Source: Acanthochromis polyacanthus
Lineage: Eukaryota > Chordata > Actinopteri > Pomacentridae
Reading direction: 5' to 3'
Assembly (NCBI RefSeq): GCF_021347895.1
Contig: NC_067126.1
Coordinates: 31,756,482 to 31,820,481, forward strand
Length of the DNA: 64,000 nucleotides
Part shown: piece by piece, positions 39,401-60,300 of the stretch
Layout of the letters: each line of letters opens with the position of its first letter
How positions within the stretch are numbered: the stretch's first letter is position 1
Translations under genes and position numbers: made by a program
The notes under the pieces: model-generated
What the model was told of the DNA's origin: nothing
The model's input: only the letters and a program-made list of their open reading frames with translations
The model's database searches: none

Positions 39401-42400
39401 TAGCATTTGTTGCTCAGGTTACTCATCTGTGTCCTAAGTTCACCATGGCTCAGTTGTCACATGTAGCAAGTAGAAAAACAATGGCTGCCTTGCTGACACT
39501 CTTTCTTCTGGCATGTTCATTTAAATCAAGTGTAGGTTGTGAAAGATGACGTGTTTAAAGTGGAATTTAACTTGTCAGGAACTTATTGGATAACCTCCAG
39601 ATAATGACACCCGACCTTAATTCAGTTGTGTTCACTGTTTACTTGGAGATTTTGCAACTTTTTGCGTAACAGAAAATGTATCTGAAGGGAAGGGGTTGAA
39701 CAACACAGAGAGGCTGCATTTTGTGACAGCTGGCTGCAGACAGTTTGAAGATAAGGGTTAGCCTTTGGATCATGGATTTCTCTCTCCATTAACACACAGA
39801 CCTGAGCTTAAACAACTGACAGTATGTTACACATTCCTGCATTCTGCTTCACTAATTATTAAGCTAGTTTCATCACCAACTTTTAGTACTTTGAAACCTG
39901 GTCTTTGTTTAGTGTCACCACAGTAACAGCAATAAATAGTCATATATTATAATAATAATAATCTCTGTTAAATGGTTTCAGTTAGACAAAATACCTCTGT
40001 TGTGCTCTCCTGGTGGAGGAACTGGCTCAAACAAAATCTGGCTTCCTGGTTCATCTTCGGTTAAAAGATCCTCATCAGATGAAGCGTTTCCCTCTTGGTT
40101 TTGGTCATTTTGTGCCCAGCTTCCTCTACTGAGACACACAAGTGACCCTCCTCCCAGGATTATGCTTAGGGCGATTACAACCGTGGTGCAGATTATCTAA
40201 CGGAAAACACACATATAGCATGCAGACTTTCATGCGATTGTCTGTTACTAAACAGCAAATAACATTAAAATGTTTTCCACGAGCATCGGTACCTGTTGTT
40301 CCCCATAGAAGTAAGATGCATCAATTGTGTCGGGCATTTTTCCCCCACAGATGAGCAAAATGGCAGTCGCAAAAGCTGGAATTCTGTTACAAGATATTTG
40401 ACAATTCAACAAAATTTCCCTGAACCAAGTGAATGATATGGGGATTACATTTGAAGAAATGTATGTTTGAGCATTTAGATTCAGCACAGTAATCTGGATC
40501 TGTCACTGCGGTGGTATATTTATTGACACAACTCTATGCCAAACTGCCTCAGATTTGAGTTCAATCATAGCGAAGGTAAACTAATCATGTTTGAATGTGA
40601 CTCACCCCCAGCCTACAATGACTAACATCCCTGGTGAAACTTTCAGATCCTCAGACTTTTTCAAGAGCACAATTGAGAGCGCTATTAAACCTAAAACAAC
40701 AAAAACACGCATTAAAAATGAACAATCAGGCTTCACATTTTAGAGCTCACAGAGACAAATGACTGCAGTTCAGTGTGAGGTTAGTGTAGGGGGATGGTTG
40801 TGTGCATACCTGGCCACAAATATGTACTGTAGAGTGAGGTACATAATACTGAGAAAGTCAAGACCTGCAGGATGAAGCTGTCTCCTTTCACCACAAAGTT
40901 CCACAGAATCATCCCAATGCAAGTTAGAAACTAGAGACCAAAGCAGAACAAATACTAGCATTTACTGGTGTGAAGTTATCACCAGATTTCTTCTGTCAAT
41001 TTCATTAAAGAGTGAAATACATTTTGAAAGTATATGGCCGCATGCTTACCTGTGCCAAGAAAAGGTTGACTGTAAACATGTGAGGTAGCCTCTTGAATTT
41101 CTTACTTAAAAACATGACAGGAATTGTCCACACCTGTCAGATAAAACACAAATTTCCAATGATACACGTTTCAGAACACAAAGGCTTTTGCCCATTTAGT
41201 AAATATAACTAATATTTAATGTGGTTATTCAGTTTCTAAACAAAGTGGAAGGGAAGTTACTCAGAAAAATGACATACTGCATTAAACAAAGAGAAAAACT
41301 GATGAACAAGTATTTCATCATTGCAAAATTTATCAATTTATAGCAGGGAGTTTCAAGTTCCTTAAAAGGTGCGCTTAAGTGAGAAAGAGGAAGTAGGTCT
41401 ATAGATCGGTCAAACATCTGCTCACCCATACATCCTCTAAGTGACTGAGCCTTTTAACGTTAGTCTGCCACACTTGTGAAAACATCTTTGCAAATGCTTC
41501 GTTTTCCCCCTTTACTTTTCCCAAGTAATGCAAAAACAGATACCATAATGATTAATGCCTGGTTATGGAATATACAGTGATCATCGCAAATCACGGCAGC
41601 CCAAACTGCTGTCAATAACAAAGTGGAGCATGCTATATGTGCAATTATGTTATGAAGCAGTTTTCATTTGTCTGCGAGTCCAGTTTCCACGCACTCAGAC
41701 AACATAAAAGACTTCACCGATAAAAGGTCAATCCTAAAAGATTACTCAGCAACAAGCTGACATTTGCCACGATGAAGTGTCTAGTTGTGACTCACCAGTG
41801 CAACTAAGCTCACTATGCTTATGTTAAAACTGACATTCTGGAGCGAATTCATTAAAAGCTGAGGATCCATCCAATGCATGGTAAGCAACCAGGCTGAAAC
41901 ATACATTATCGGAGCCGAGAGAAAAGTGCTGATCACCATGCCAGAGGTTACCTGTCAGAAAACAGGACAAAAAAAAACAACACAAAGTTACTCAAGTTGC
42001 TGCATGGCAGGCACAAGATTGGCAGATCGTTGTAAGCAACTCACAACTTCTAGCTCTGCGTTGTAATAAACGGCGTAGATGGCGACACTTGGTGCAGTGG
42101 GAAAAACTCCATAAAGAAAGGCATAATCAGAAAGGCTGGAGTGGTTCAAAGCGCTGCTGTTGCTGTTGTCCAACAGGTCAACCATGTCCTTACAAATCAG
42201 GGGCATCAGCAGTCTGAAAGTAAAAACAAAAAGCTGACGTCACGTACCACTATGTGCAGGGTATGCCGACACTGGTATGAAATGCAGGACAGCTAAAATA
42301 TTTTTACACACTTCATATGACCGTTATGACCGCTATGACCATGCTACACACTCCTGAGACCTCTTAATGCGTCATATATGTGGTAAGAGTTTGAAGCCTA

Positions 42401-44501
42401 AAAAAAGGTCTGAGTCATCCAAACCATCAGCACAAAACAACATGATGGGAGCACTTTATAGAGCTCTAACCTGCTGACTCTCCCTGCACTCCTACAGCAT
42501 GCATGATTATAACACAAGGATGTTGGACAATGAAAAAAATATATATAAAATGACCTCAAGGTGCAGAAAAGCCTGAATGATTCCCACTCACAGTTTTGCT
42601 GTAAGGAGTAATATCAGTGTCACGACTGTGGATTTGGTTAATTTCCTCAATTGGCCCACCATGGTCAGACCCAAGTAGAACAGAGCTGCTCCCCCGAAAG
42701 AGTTCGCCAAGCCATCCACAAACTCAGCCATGAAGGCGGGAACCGTCTGGTTCAGCGCAAAGTGGGCGATGATGCCGATGACAACCATGAATACTATGGG
42801 GTTCTTTAGGACCTGTAAAAGTACATGTCCCACGACCCGCAGTTTGCTCTGTTGGTTGTTTCCCTGATCCTTCCACTTCTGGACCTCGCAGAAGCCAAAG
42901 CCGACGGGGTTTAGGAACATCAGGGACACCGGGGCAACCAGGTAGATGTACTGGAGGTACTCTGGGTATGTGCTTTTGTACAGGGCTTCAACTGTGGATG
43001 GAAATGAAAGGAAAATGTTATGGGAATAATGTCAGAAGGTAACAAAACATGCTACTACGGCCTTGCAGATGCAACTTTACCTAAATTTCACATTAACAGG
43101 TTGCTTAGGACCTGAAAACTGTAGAAAAGATAAGACATGATGCCCATTTATCAGCACTGGTTACAGGAATTCTGTGAAATCAATTCATTGAAGCAGGTTT
43201 GCAACATGCACAACTGTTTATATCTGTCCTGCCCGATCATAAGAACTACCATGCAAGTACGCAACTGGTACTCTTAACAAACTTGTTTAGAGTACCAGGA
43301 GTATCATGACTCTTAAACTTCTCTGTAAGCGGTGGAGTCTCTTTTAGACTTCAACAGTTTTAATATTAAAGATTACACAATCAAAAGTAATGGTGAAACT
43401 GAAGCATTAGTTACTGGAATGACTGCAAAACAAAAGGCATTTTTTGGAAATATCATCCACAGGCTATGCTGTCTGAAACGAGTATGGCTGGAAAGCAGGC
43501 TCATACTGCTACAAATTCTGTGTCACTGGAATACCAAACACTTTCTGCAATCAGTTTCAAAATTACTCGATCAAATTTGTCAAAGTCAAATTCGTCAGTT
43601 ATTTGGTCATGGCTAATGTTTAACGTAAGCGTTTCTTAAAGAACAATGTAAACTATAAACGTCTGGAAACATAATGTTTTTTTAATTTTATTTAATTTTG
43701 TCATGTTCACATCTCCACTTCAAACACAGGAAGTGATAATAATGCTTTAGATGTGATTATAGTTCTTCTAATGTTTGTGTGTGAGGACAAACTAAGGAAT
43801 CTCACTTTACTGTGATGTGACGCACCCTCAAGAACATTTCCTGCATTAACTCTGTGTTTATAAAGGAGGAAACTGAATGCAGCTAAGTCAAATTCTGTTT
43901 GCTAACTCAGTTTACACCACAACAAACTGATAATTATACTTTTGGTTTGGTGGATGGGAAAGTTTTCTGATCACAGTCACAGCTGTTGATGAGAAGCAGT
44001 GTGGATGGTTGGATAAAAAGCTTTCTGCTCACCTATAGGGTATCCCAAAGCAAAGTCATTGCTCTGGGTGGCGAATATGGAGAAGAGCCCGGCCTTACTG
44101 TAGCGGCTTTCAGGGCTGGCGACTATGAGTGTGAGGACGCAAACAATGAAAAACACAGACACTTTGGCGATGAGGATGCTCCAGAGGAAAGGCCAGATGA
44201 CATTTCCAAAGTCCAGCAGCACCATGTTCTTGAACAACAGCGCCGGCAGAGCAAACTTTGACACAAAGTTCCCCAATCCTTTGGCCTGTGTGGAGGTGAT
44301 GATGTTTGCCCTGCCTGCGATGTATCCGCATAAAATGATCCCAAAGCACTCCAGCAGAGCAGGGAGGAGTTTGTCTATTGACATGCTGGATGAGGCAACA
44401 GAAGTCTCAGGATCCTCATTCTCCCCATATGAGAGGTTAAAGCTGCTGGTTGTGCCCTGTGCCTCCATCATGGTCATCCCCCCGGTGTTGTCAGCTGTCA
44501 T
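36471..44501 (-). CDS. gpr155: GPR155 / LYCHOS, lysosomal cholesterol-sensing membrane protein
   Basis: Fifteen coding exons on the minus strand: 44033-44501, 42592-42991, 42045-42213, 41796-41951, 41050-41133, 40810-40930, 40606-40690, 40293-40383, 39995-40196, 38944-39033, 38634-38764, 37304-37399, 37149-37213, 36896-37033 and 36471-36666. They total 2493 nt, exactly in frame, for 830 aa (human 870). Order: a short N-tail, a PIN-like transporter domain (LLPALLECFGIILCGYIAGR, FATQSNDFALGYPI, NPVGFGFCEVQKWK), further GPCR-like membrane helices, an acidic Ser-rich luminal/cytosolic loop (exon 39995-40196), the conserved NLSSCLWLLFNRDPGRLYLE helix, and a C-terminal DEP domain (DCFLGCELVEWLQQVGLAQD). 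Known role: lysosomal membrane protein that senses cholesterol and promotes mTORC1 by sequestering GATOR1. The start codon overlaps the stop of a six-codon uORF. A splice acceptor at 44543-44545 precedes the first coding exon. Likely polyadenylation AATAAA on this strand at 36019-36024 or 35104-35109. Confidence 0.96.
37438..37990. repeat. Dispersed repeat in a GPR155 intron
   Basis: Between the exons at 38634-38764 and 37304-37399 lies GC-richer sequence that begins AGACTGTATATAAAAATGGA and ends near GTGATGTCACGGTTAGTTCA. Both ends carry the block TGGCTCCAAAAA and an ATGAAGCCCA block, partly in inverted order, plus paired CGGAAGT/AGGAAGT blocks. This suggests a composite non-autonomous element of about 550 bp. 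The family was not identified. Confidence 0.6.
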
Positions 44502-44518
44502 GGAGGGTCTGTGGTCAT
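44498..44518 (-). promoter_or_regulatory. Six-codon uORF overlapping the GPR155 start (ATGA)
   Basis: In the same exon as the GPR155 start, 17 nt upstream, an ATG opens a frame of six codons (MTTDPP). It ends in TGA, and this stop overlaps the main ATG as ATGA. Such stop/start overlaps can support reinitiation and modulate translation. The uORF itself is directly visible; its function is inference. Confidence 0.6.
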
Positions 44519-44877
44519 GTTAGTGCCCGTCACAGCCAGATACTGAAAGTAAAAGACAGCAGAGGACTTTAAGCAGCAGCAGCAACATCGGTTAACACTG
44601 TCGGTTCAAAGGTAATCTGATAACAACTTCATGCGCATCGCTAAGCGCGTTTCAACCGAGTTACGCATTAAAAATACACCTTTTAGAGCGGCTGTAAAGT
44701 TGTTTAATAAAAGTGAGTCGACAAGAAGTGCGTGTAAACAGCTATTAGAGTTCCTCTCACCTCTCTGAAAGCGGCCGTTTCCTCTCATGCCCCATGTGTC
44801 AGTCATGTTTGTAGGAGAAGCTAAAAGAGTTAGCCGGCTAGCTAACGTTAAACTACAGACGCAGCAGGACAACTTAC

Positions 44878-45100
44878 ACGACCAAAGTTTACCCTCCACT
44901 GTCACAAACTTGTTCGATTAACGCTAAACTGACGACACATGCTGAACTAGCGTTAAATAGACACTGCCTTGGTTCCCTCCCAGCACCTTTCATAAATCCC
45001 TGATTTAACAACACGTCTTCACCAATCAGGTTTTCAGGGCGGAGAGAGGAGGAGCTGAGTTCAGTCTGAAGGCTGCAGACGTCACACGTGTTCAGCGGTT
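44878..45100 (-). promoter_or_regulatory. Probable GPR155 5' UTR exon and promoter
   Basis: A donor GTAAGT reading from 44877 down would end a non-coding first exon at 44878 and join it to the acceptor before 44542, an intron of 335 bp. Just upstream lie a CACGTG E-box (45085-45090) and an overlapping GACGTCAC CRE-like site (about 45079-45086 on the plus strand). No TATA box is obvious. All of this is inferred from sequence. Confidence 0.45.
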
Positions 45101-48100
45101 TTACAGGAATAAGCCAGGTACTTTACATAACCTACATACATACAAATCAGATTTCTGCCCTCTTTTATCCTTTTGTATGAGGCCAAAATATAATTCCTCT
45201 ACCTATTCTATACACTCGATTAATATGGGCTTGGTTGGCCTTCTCCAGTTTATACCCCTGAGTATTATTAGGGTTTGGCTACACTGGGAAGAATTTTTTA
45301 AAAAATAATTTTTGAAACACTTTACTGTTGTATGTCAAGGATTGAAAAATGGTAGCTAATTTTATTTTATTTTTTAAAATGTTTTTATGTTTTGAAAATG
45401 TTTCCCTATTTTGTTAAATTACACATAATAACGAAATAACCAGTAAAATCACACAAAAAAATAGTAAAATAGTAGTAAAAGAATGTTTGACCATAAAGTT
45501 ACACAGATTTTTATTGTATTTAAAATGACAGGAAAAAATACTGATAAATAAAACCAAATAAATACTGTAAACAATGCCTACATCTGAAGTCTGTATTTTT
45601 TTTTGTTTTACAGATAATACAGATAATATTATTATTTTATAGATATTTGCTGTCATTTGAAAGAATAATTAGGCATATTCAGGGTTGAAAAAATAGTAAA
45701 ACTATTATTATGTTAACTAAAAAAACAAACAAACAAAAAACAGGCCAATACTGTAAATAATCAAATAATCAAAAAATTCTGTATTTTTGCAGATAATATT
45801 TTGTTCTTTTACAATATTTGACCCTAAAATTACAGATTTTTTTTACTGCATTTAAGAGGGAAAAAATATTATTTTACAGATATTTGCTGGTAAACAAGCT
45901 AATCAAATGCAGAATACAACAAATCATGAGCTAAACAAAATGTATTTGCACTTGTATAAATAAGCCGTCCTTGAATCTTTCAAAAAGGAAGCAAATGTTC
46001 TTAAAATCTGATCTGCTAAAGCTCAAATATCTTTCTGACGTGTTTTATCACAGTTTCACAGCGAGATATTTGCAGTAATGACGTTATTGTGATTGTGTGT
46101 GTGGACATTTCCCCGTAACTACAGTCTATGATAACTACATTTAGAGCATAACCTCTGTAATCATTAAAATATCTACAATGTACTAATACGTAACAGAGTA
46201 GGAATGGAAGGACATTTGTTAATTTATTTAGGTTGGATAAGCTATCATTAGAGCATAGACAGATTTTTTTGGGTTTTTTGTCAGCAACACAGACACTGAA
46301 TTTGCTCTGATTATTATAACTTATCTATTTGGGCTATTGTGTCATGGGACTTTATGGATGACTTTTTGACCTCATTAGGAAATGCATCTCTTCTACTACA
46401 CTTTATTATCTGTCACCCAAATTATTATTAAATACAATTAATGATAGCAAGTATTTCCAAGGCTTGTCTTTACATATAGCTAATTGTAGCTAAGCAAATC
46501 ATCAAAACAATTCTAAGGTACTTAGTTTGAGAACTAAGTACACTCACTGACTGTGACATTACTGTGAAACATGGGCTAACAACAAAAAGAGAGCTTGATG
46601 ACCTTACTTTGCCAAGAGCACAGCATCTCACATTTTATATTTATTTCACACAGAAATAAACTTAAAAATGGTAAAATAACCAAGTTAAAACCTAATAACT
46701 GCTGGACTGGGCTAAAGCCTTAATATTGGAGACAAAAAGCAACACAAAGCTGCCTTCTAACAGGTAGAAACCTCATTAGAAATGATCTGCACCAGTTTGT
46801 CTGAGGTTAAAGGAAACATATGTAAAGAGATAGCAGGAGGAAACAATAAACAATGCACAAGAGAACAAAACAGACTGGGGAGCCTGGAGAGACCAGCAAC
46901 CGAAAATCTGAACATGATACCAGCAGAGAGGACACAAGTCAAACTATGGGAGAAAGAAGACCTGAAATGAATGCCATGGGTGGAAAGAGGGGCGGTGTTC
47001 AGTGCATCATGGGAGTAAATAAGAAAAGGACAATTCAGGGTTACCCGATATTAATATTTATCAAAAAGCAAAGTTTCAAATCTTATCTTGAAAGTGGAGA
47101 CACTGTCTGCTTCCTGAACCCAAACTGGTTCCTGATAGCTAAAAGCTCTGCCTTCCATTCTACTGATGGGAACGTTAGGAACCACAAATAAGCTTCCACT
47201 CTGGCAGTAAAGTGTCCTATGGGGATTATATAACAATAATATGCTGCACTCAGATCAACCACATCAGGACTCGCAGTCACATGATCAGCCAGCATTGACG
47301 TGATGAAGTGGTCAGTTTGCACTCTTCACTGCCAAAACCTTCAATAATGCCAGGTCATCGTCTCTGCATCCTCAAGGATAGGATATTGATTCCCAGGATA
47401 TTTGTATCCTAGAAGATAGCCTATTCGTACAGCTGAAAGAGTGTGCTTGTAAAGACTATAGAGCGACTCAACTAGTCTGATAAACGAACATTTTTTTATT
47501 ACATTTTGATATAAAATATATAGTGTACAGTACATATTGTGTCATCTGTAACATGAACACTGCGAAGGAGAAGTCTAGTTAAAAGATTGGATTTAGTTTT
47601 AATTTGTGGTTTAAAGTATTGCACAAACATTTCAGATAATTTAATACATTTTCAGGATTAATGGTTCAAAAAACAATGAATAAATGAAAGCTCAAAATTA
47701 CTGAAAAAATAATGTTAAAGGGACTTTATAGACAGCAAAAAGCTAAAGACGAATGATAACAAAGAAGCTACAAACAATAGATTAAAGACTGGAAATGATA
47801 ATGTTAAAAGTATTTGATAAACATTTGAAATAGTTGCCATTTATGCATTACATTTAGCAATACTTAAATGATGATAAAGCTAAAAATGACAACTCAGCAG
47901 TTGAAAAGCTATAACAAATCCCCTTTTCTATAATCGGTAGTGTTAAATAACATAAATGAATAAATAAATTCAAATTAATGTAAAACACAATGTACTTGGC
48001 TTCATCCTAACGTGTGTTGGAGGTGCATCGTATGAAAAGGTGAAGAGGAACTACTGTAATTTTGATATATTGCATCTGCCTCACCACCATCATATGTGCA

Positions 48101-48639
48101 TTTTAACTGCAGCACATAAATTCTACTTGTCTATTAAACCCTACATTTCCTGAAATCAGCTGCCTGCATGGAAGTCACCTGTGCAACATGTAGAAAAGAT
48201 TAGGTGAGGCTTGCGTCACAGTCGGTTATCAGAGCAAATATACTTCTTGCATGTTAAAAATAACATTCTGCTGTAACTTAATCAAGAGCTTTGGATGTAG
48301 CAAATAAGTAACCAGAAAAAAAAAACAGTTTGGAACTGAAAGTGCAAAGCTACATAATCTGCATGTGGATTTGACAGTCAAATAGAGCGATGGCGGATAA
48401 ATATATACAATGCAAATAGAGCTTTGTGAAACACTCGTGAAGAAAAGTATAACTGGAAAAGCATGATGTAGCTGATCTCCAGCAGACTCCTTGTGTTCTT
48501 ACAAACCATGGGCAGGTGTATGCTGAAACATGACACACATCAGAATTCATTAAAAATTAGATTAGAGCAGGAAGAATTCTGTGACATACTGTACATCTGA
48601 CTTAGTCAAAACAGTCACACTGTAAACTGGCAAAAGCAA
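45100..48639. other. Intergenic DNA between GPR155 and CHRNA1
   Basis: No coding exon was recognised. Around 45290-45900 there are degenerate AT-rich direct repeats built on TTACAGATTTTTTTTACTG and TTTTACAGATATTTGCTG. Around 47085-47240 a stretch beginning CTTGAAAGTGGAGACACTGT resembles a high-copy teleost repeat. In human, WIPF1 sits at this position; nothing like its WH2 or proline-rich exons was seen here. Confidence 0.6.
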
Positions 48640-48970
48640 TTTATTATATGTCTATAAACATGTCAAGCAAAAGTGCACAATATTCCAAAATGTGAGATTT
48701 CTTGTGAATTAATGAAACATTTCATTTGTACACATGCACCATCCCATCCCCGTAAGAAAACAAACGTAGCTCTGTCAAAATGTGTTGCTATAAGTGTATT
48801 AAACAGGTTCTTATGCAAACAACACCATTCTTCAAAGCAAACAAGCAGACACTTCCACAGGCAGTATGGACTGTAGGGCTTATACAGAGGCTTCTCAAAC
48901 AAAGGTAACATGTTCCACATTGAGCAACAAACTGGCCATCTGAGAAGTAAAAACAGTGAAGCACAATCCT

Positions 48971-56159
<7,189 letters not shown>

Positions 56160-57009
56160 TCTTGCCAATAAAGTCAGGCATCCAAAACCACGATCCGACC
56201 TCAACGCGTTGCCCGTTGACCACTTGAGAATTAAAAAGGCTTTGACCCACCTAAAACATTCTTTCAACGCTGGCAAATGACTTACTGTTCAACCTCCGGG
56301 CTCTCCACCGGCAGTCTTGTTGTTATTGTCTGACAGTGGATGTGAATGAGTGGCATCCAATGCTTGTCATTTGAGAGGACCACATTCTTTGTCATCTGTT
56401 ATGAGATCAACGTGCCAGAGCAATCCAGCACTGAAATATCCCACCGGGAAGTTGGCCACACACAGCGTCGAGGTGCAATGACACAACACATGCTTGTTGC
56501 TGTCAGTTTTTCTTATATCAATGATAAACTATTATTTGAAACTTCGAAGTCTGTATATACATTTTATATACAAACTTGTGTAATGGAGATTACATGGAAA
56601 AATTGAAGAGTGATCTGACTGTGTGAGCTTGTTAAAAGGAAAAAAATCATGTGTGATGGATGATTTTAACTGGGGTTACCTATGACATAATTCATATTGT
56701 TGTAAAGTGTTGGATTTTAAATATATTTATGTACTTTTTTCCAGTTTCGATTTCAGGAACAGCAAATAAAACAGCCTGAAACTATTCTGGTTTTGTATTG
56801 TATTATATGACCCCCATCAACTAGAGATGTCCAAACAAAATAGAAGTTTGAGCATCTGCAGCAAAGACATATAGACTGAAATCTCTAGAATCTATTGTTG
56901 AATGGAGTTTGTTGTGAGATTCATCAGAAACTTTTTCACTTTGTGCAGTGCTTGGTCAGGCAACATGGATTTACTTGAGGTTAACAGCTTAGAATTACAT
57001 AACAAGCAA

Positions 57010-57294
57010 GAAAAGCACTCAGAGAGCATAGTACTCTGCCAAGGCTGCTCGGTCATTGTATGCTTTCAAATGGACAAGTCTGCAGTGGTCGATTTGTAGC
57101 AGGGTTGCGATCAGGCAGCTGACGCAGTGTTCACTTTTTGTCATAGTTAGAGTGGCAGTGGCACCGTCTCACAATAATACCACAATCTTCAACCGCACCA
57201 CTGCCAAAATCAAATCAGGTGGTCCTTGTGTCATTTCTGACCGTCCCTGAAAATTTCATCCAAATCCATTTTTCCGTTTTCGAGTAATGTTGCT

Positions 57295-57342
<48 letters not shown>

Positions 57343-57395
57343 AACGTACGCAGATCATCACATAGCTCCCCGTGTTCCTTGGAGGAGTAAAAAGA
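57010..57395 (-). repeat. Dispersed ~400 bp repeat, copy B, with internal (GACA)n
   Basis: This is the reverse complement of copy A at 560-985. The GACA run (57295-57338) matches the CTGT run of copy A. Flanking blocks CCTGAAAATTTCATCCAAAT and CAAGAAAAGCACTCAGAGAG match in order. The microsatellite sits at the same internal position in both copies, so it is part of the element and not a chance neighbour. Confidence 0.8.
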
Positions 57396-60300
57396 ATTTA
57401 TTTTATGGTAAACATCATAAATTTAGGGCATTTTGTTGAATCTTCCTGTACTGGGAATGTTACTTGTTGGATAGAGAAAATCTGGATTTTTAAAAAACTT
57501 TATGAATATTTTGAGAAAATCCTCCATGAAGTTAATACACATGTAGCGCAAATCTGCCATATATTATACATGTGTAGAAGGCTCCACTCAACATTAATTC
57601 TCTAAACCTAAAAATCAGACTTGAGCAAAGGAGGATGGAATCAGTTCATTTTGAATGTTTAGCTAGATGGGTGCTCAGACGGTGAGATAGAAGAGAGGGA
57701 AAGTGCTTTTTGGGCACCAGTGATTTCAGTTTTATTTTGTTTTTGAGCAGTTCTGTAGGCTTAAATTTGTAGTTTTATTGCAGTAAAGAACTGATTGTGA
57801 AATTCAATTAGAACCTACAGTATTGTATATGCTAATTTGTCCCACTGTTTAGCATGTGGAAGCTTGTATAAATGTATTAAAAAGTTTTTAACATATCCCA
57901 CTGTGGTGATAAGCAGATACAGGCATGTTTAAAATGTTTATTATAACCATTTACAGTTACAGCTTTTATTATCACAACTGTGTTTCCCTATATTGTCATT
58001 AGATATCTCACAGTGTCTATTGGTTGAACAGTTAAACTACATTAAATTACTCTGGTAAACACTTAAACATACAAAGTATTTATTAATGTTAATATAATAC
58101 TGCATCCATGTGCTAAACAGGAAGACATAAAGATTCATATGTTCATTAATAACCTTTCAGTGGAGATGATGAAGATTCACCTTATTTATTGTTAAGATAT
58201 TCCCACTGTGCCTCAGAAATCCAGTTAGCGAAACATAAGAAATAAAATGCTATCAGATAATTCAGCTTTGTGTTTCCTGGGGTCCAGGTGTTAAAACCAC
58301 AAATCCCTTCTTTGCTCCTCACTACGCCGTCCTGTGGGGCCTGTGACGGGTCAAGCAACTCAATTTCCTCACATCCCCGATGCGTTTAATCAACCAACCA
58401 CTCAACCACAGGCCTCATTCATCTCACTTAAGGACAAATGACCATTTTGGCAACATGTGAATTAAGAGAGATTCGCTTCAACCCTCCCCCCTCTTCCTCC
58501 CTGCCTGCAGTCACTCAGGTCATCTGGATTTACACCATGCTAGCACCATTTTATCGTTCTCCAAGTCTGTCATTTACCACAGGACGAACCTTCATTGTAT
58601 CTGCTCAGTCGATCTCACCACAGCCGGACACTTTTGGTCCTCTGTCCGGTGTTAATTATACCACTCTGAAGACTCACACTACGATTCCTCCCTCTGGAGG
58701 GCGATGCGCTGTGTGTGTTTACAGCTGCTCTGTAAATGTTCATTGAATCTGAATGAAAGCGCCTATGTAATATCTGCGGGGGGTGGATGGAAGCCGGACA
58801 ACATACTGGATGTTTATGCCCTGATGAAGATTAAAAGGATTAGAGTTTTCACAGAAGAGATTATGATGTGCTTTAAGGGATGCATTGTTCCAACACAAAT
58901 ATAAAAATAACAAGCACAGGACAGCGCTGCTCCTTTAGAGAAAATCATATTCATTATTCTAAATCCTTATGTGTAGCTTCTCTGTTACTGGGTATGTATG
59001 TGATGTTTTCAAGCATTTTTGCCTTTTTCAGGATACAAAATCACTGCTCATTTACAATCCACAGCTGTTTTGTTTTCTATGTAACATTTAAAAAATATGA
59101 AATTGTCAAGCCTTGGCCAGCAATTAAACAGATCAAACATTTCCATTTCAAATATGTTGCACTGATGAACTGAGTATTTCTTTGCATTTCAGTATTTGAA
59201 AATTCAGGTCAGCCTTCTGCAGGGAGAAAAACATTAGCATCCAGTTAAGAGGGAAAGGTCAGTTATCTCATGGATCACAGCCTTTCAAATTTAGTCCCAT
59301 TGCTGTGAATAATGCACATCCAGTGCACAATACATTTAGCAGACGCTACTTTAGCATGGTGTTATCACAGCATCTGACTGGGAGATAGAAAGCCTGATAG
59401 CTTTATTGGTGTGGTTTACCCCCTTTCACAGTCAGTGCCCTGCGTAGATAAAGGTATGATATATTTAAAATGGCTGATAATGGCGGGGGAGGCTAAACGG
59501 TTGGATGAAAATCCAATTTTGCCACACAATCACCAGAGACAAGCCTGAGTTTGGCTTGCATTAACTCAGTGTGATGTGGTCCCAACACCCGAGTGATTAA
59601 ATGTCAAGCAGTGATTGCTCCTCAAACGCTTTGTGGTGAAATTTGAGGTGCAAACACTTAAATGTCGAGAGCGGCTGAAAATGAAATATAGCATGAGCTG
59701 TCAGAATCTGTAAAATGATTATTCACCCTGAAAGCTCACAGTGTCCAAGAAAAAAATAGGATTTAAAATCAAATGTGAAAGACAAACACTGTCCACACGT
59801 TCTCTAAATGCTTCAGCAGTGATGCTATAAAAAGCCACTGATGATGTGCACGAGCGGTTCTTGGAAATTGCTCGGATAGACATAACCTGTGGGTAATTAA
59901 TCCTGAAATTCATAAATTTTATGTGACATTGTTTGCACATATGTCCAGTAATTAACAGCCTCCTGAGAGCATGGCGTTCTTGCCCTCGGTGATGTGGGTT
60001 TGGTTTTAATCACACAGTGAATCTCTATGACTGATGCGTTGTTAGAGGGTTTACAGTCACATGAGGTGAGGCTTTTAGGCAAAACTTGTCACTCTGAATA
60101 TGTAAAGAGAAGGACTGCCTGGGTCATCCTGCAGCCTCAGATAAACACTGTGTTCATGTGTTGTTTACTTAAAGCAGCCTAAAACATGTGATGTATTTTC
60201 TGTTTCTCAATGAAAGAATAAGAAACCGTAAAAACACAAACCAAGAAACAAGTCCTAATACCTGTAACTGTATTTTTCAAAGCTGGGTGTTGTATATTGA

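Noticed and set aside
44125..44523. 132-aa and 91-aa plus-strand ORFs
   Set aside because: They are antisense shadows of the first GPR155 coding exon.
46853..47191. 112-aa ORF as a possible WIPF1 or novel exon
   Set aside because: The peptide has no WH2 or proline-rich character, and its 3' half reads through a repeat-like segment (47085-47240).
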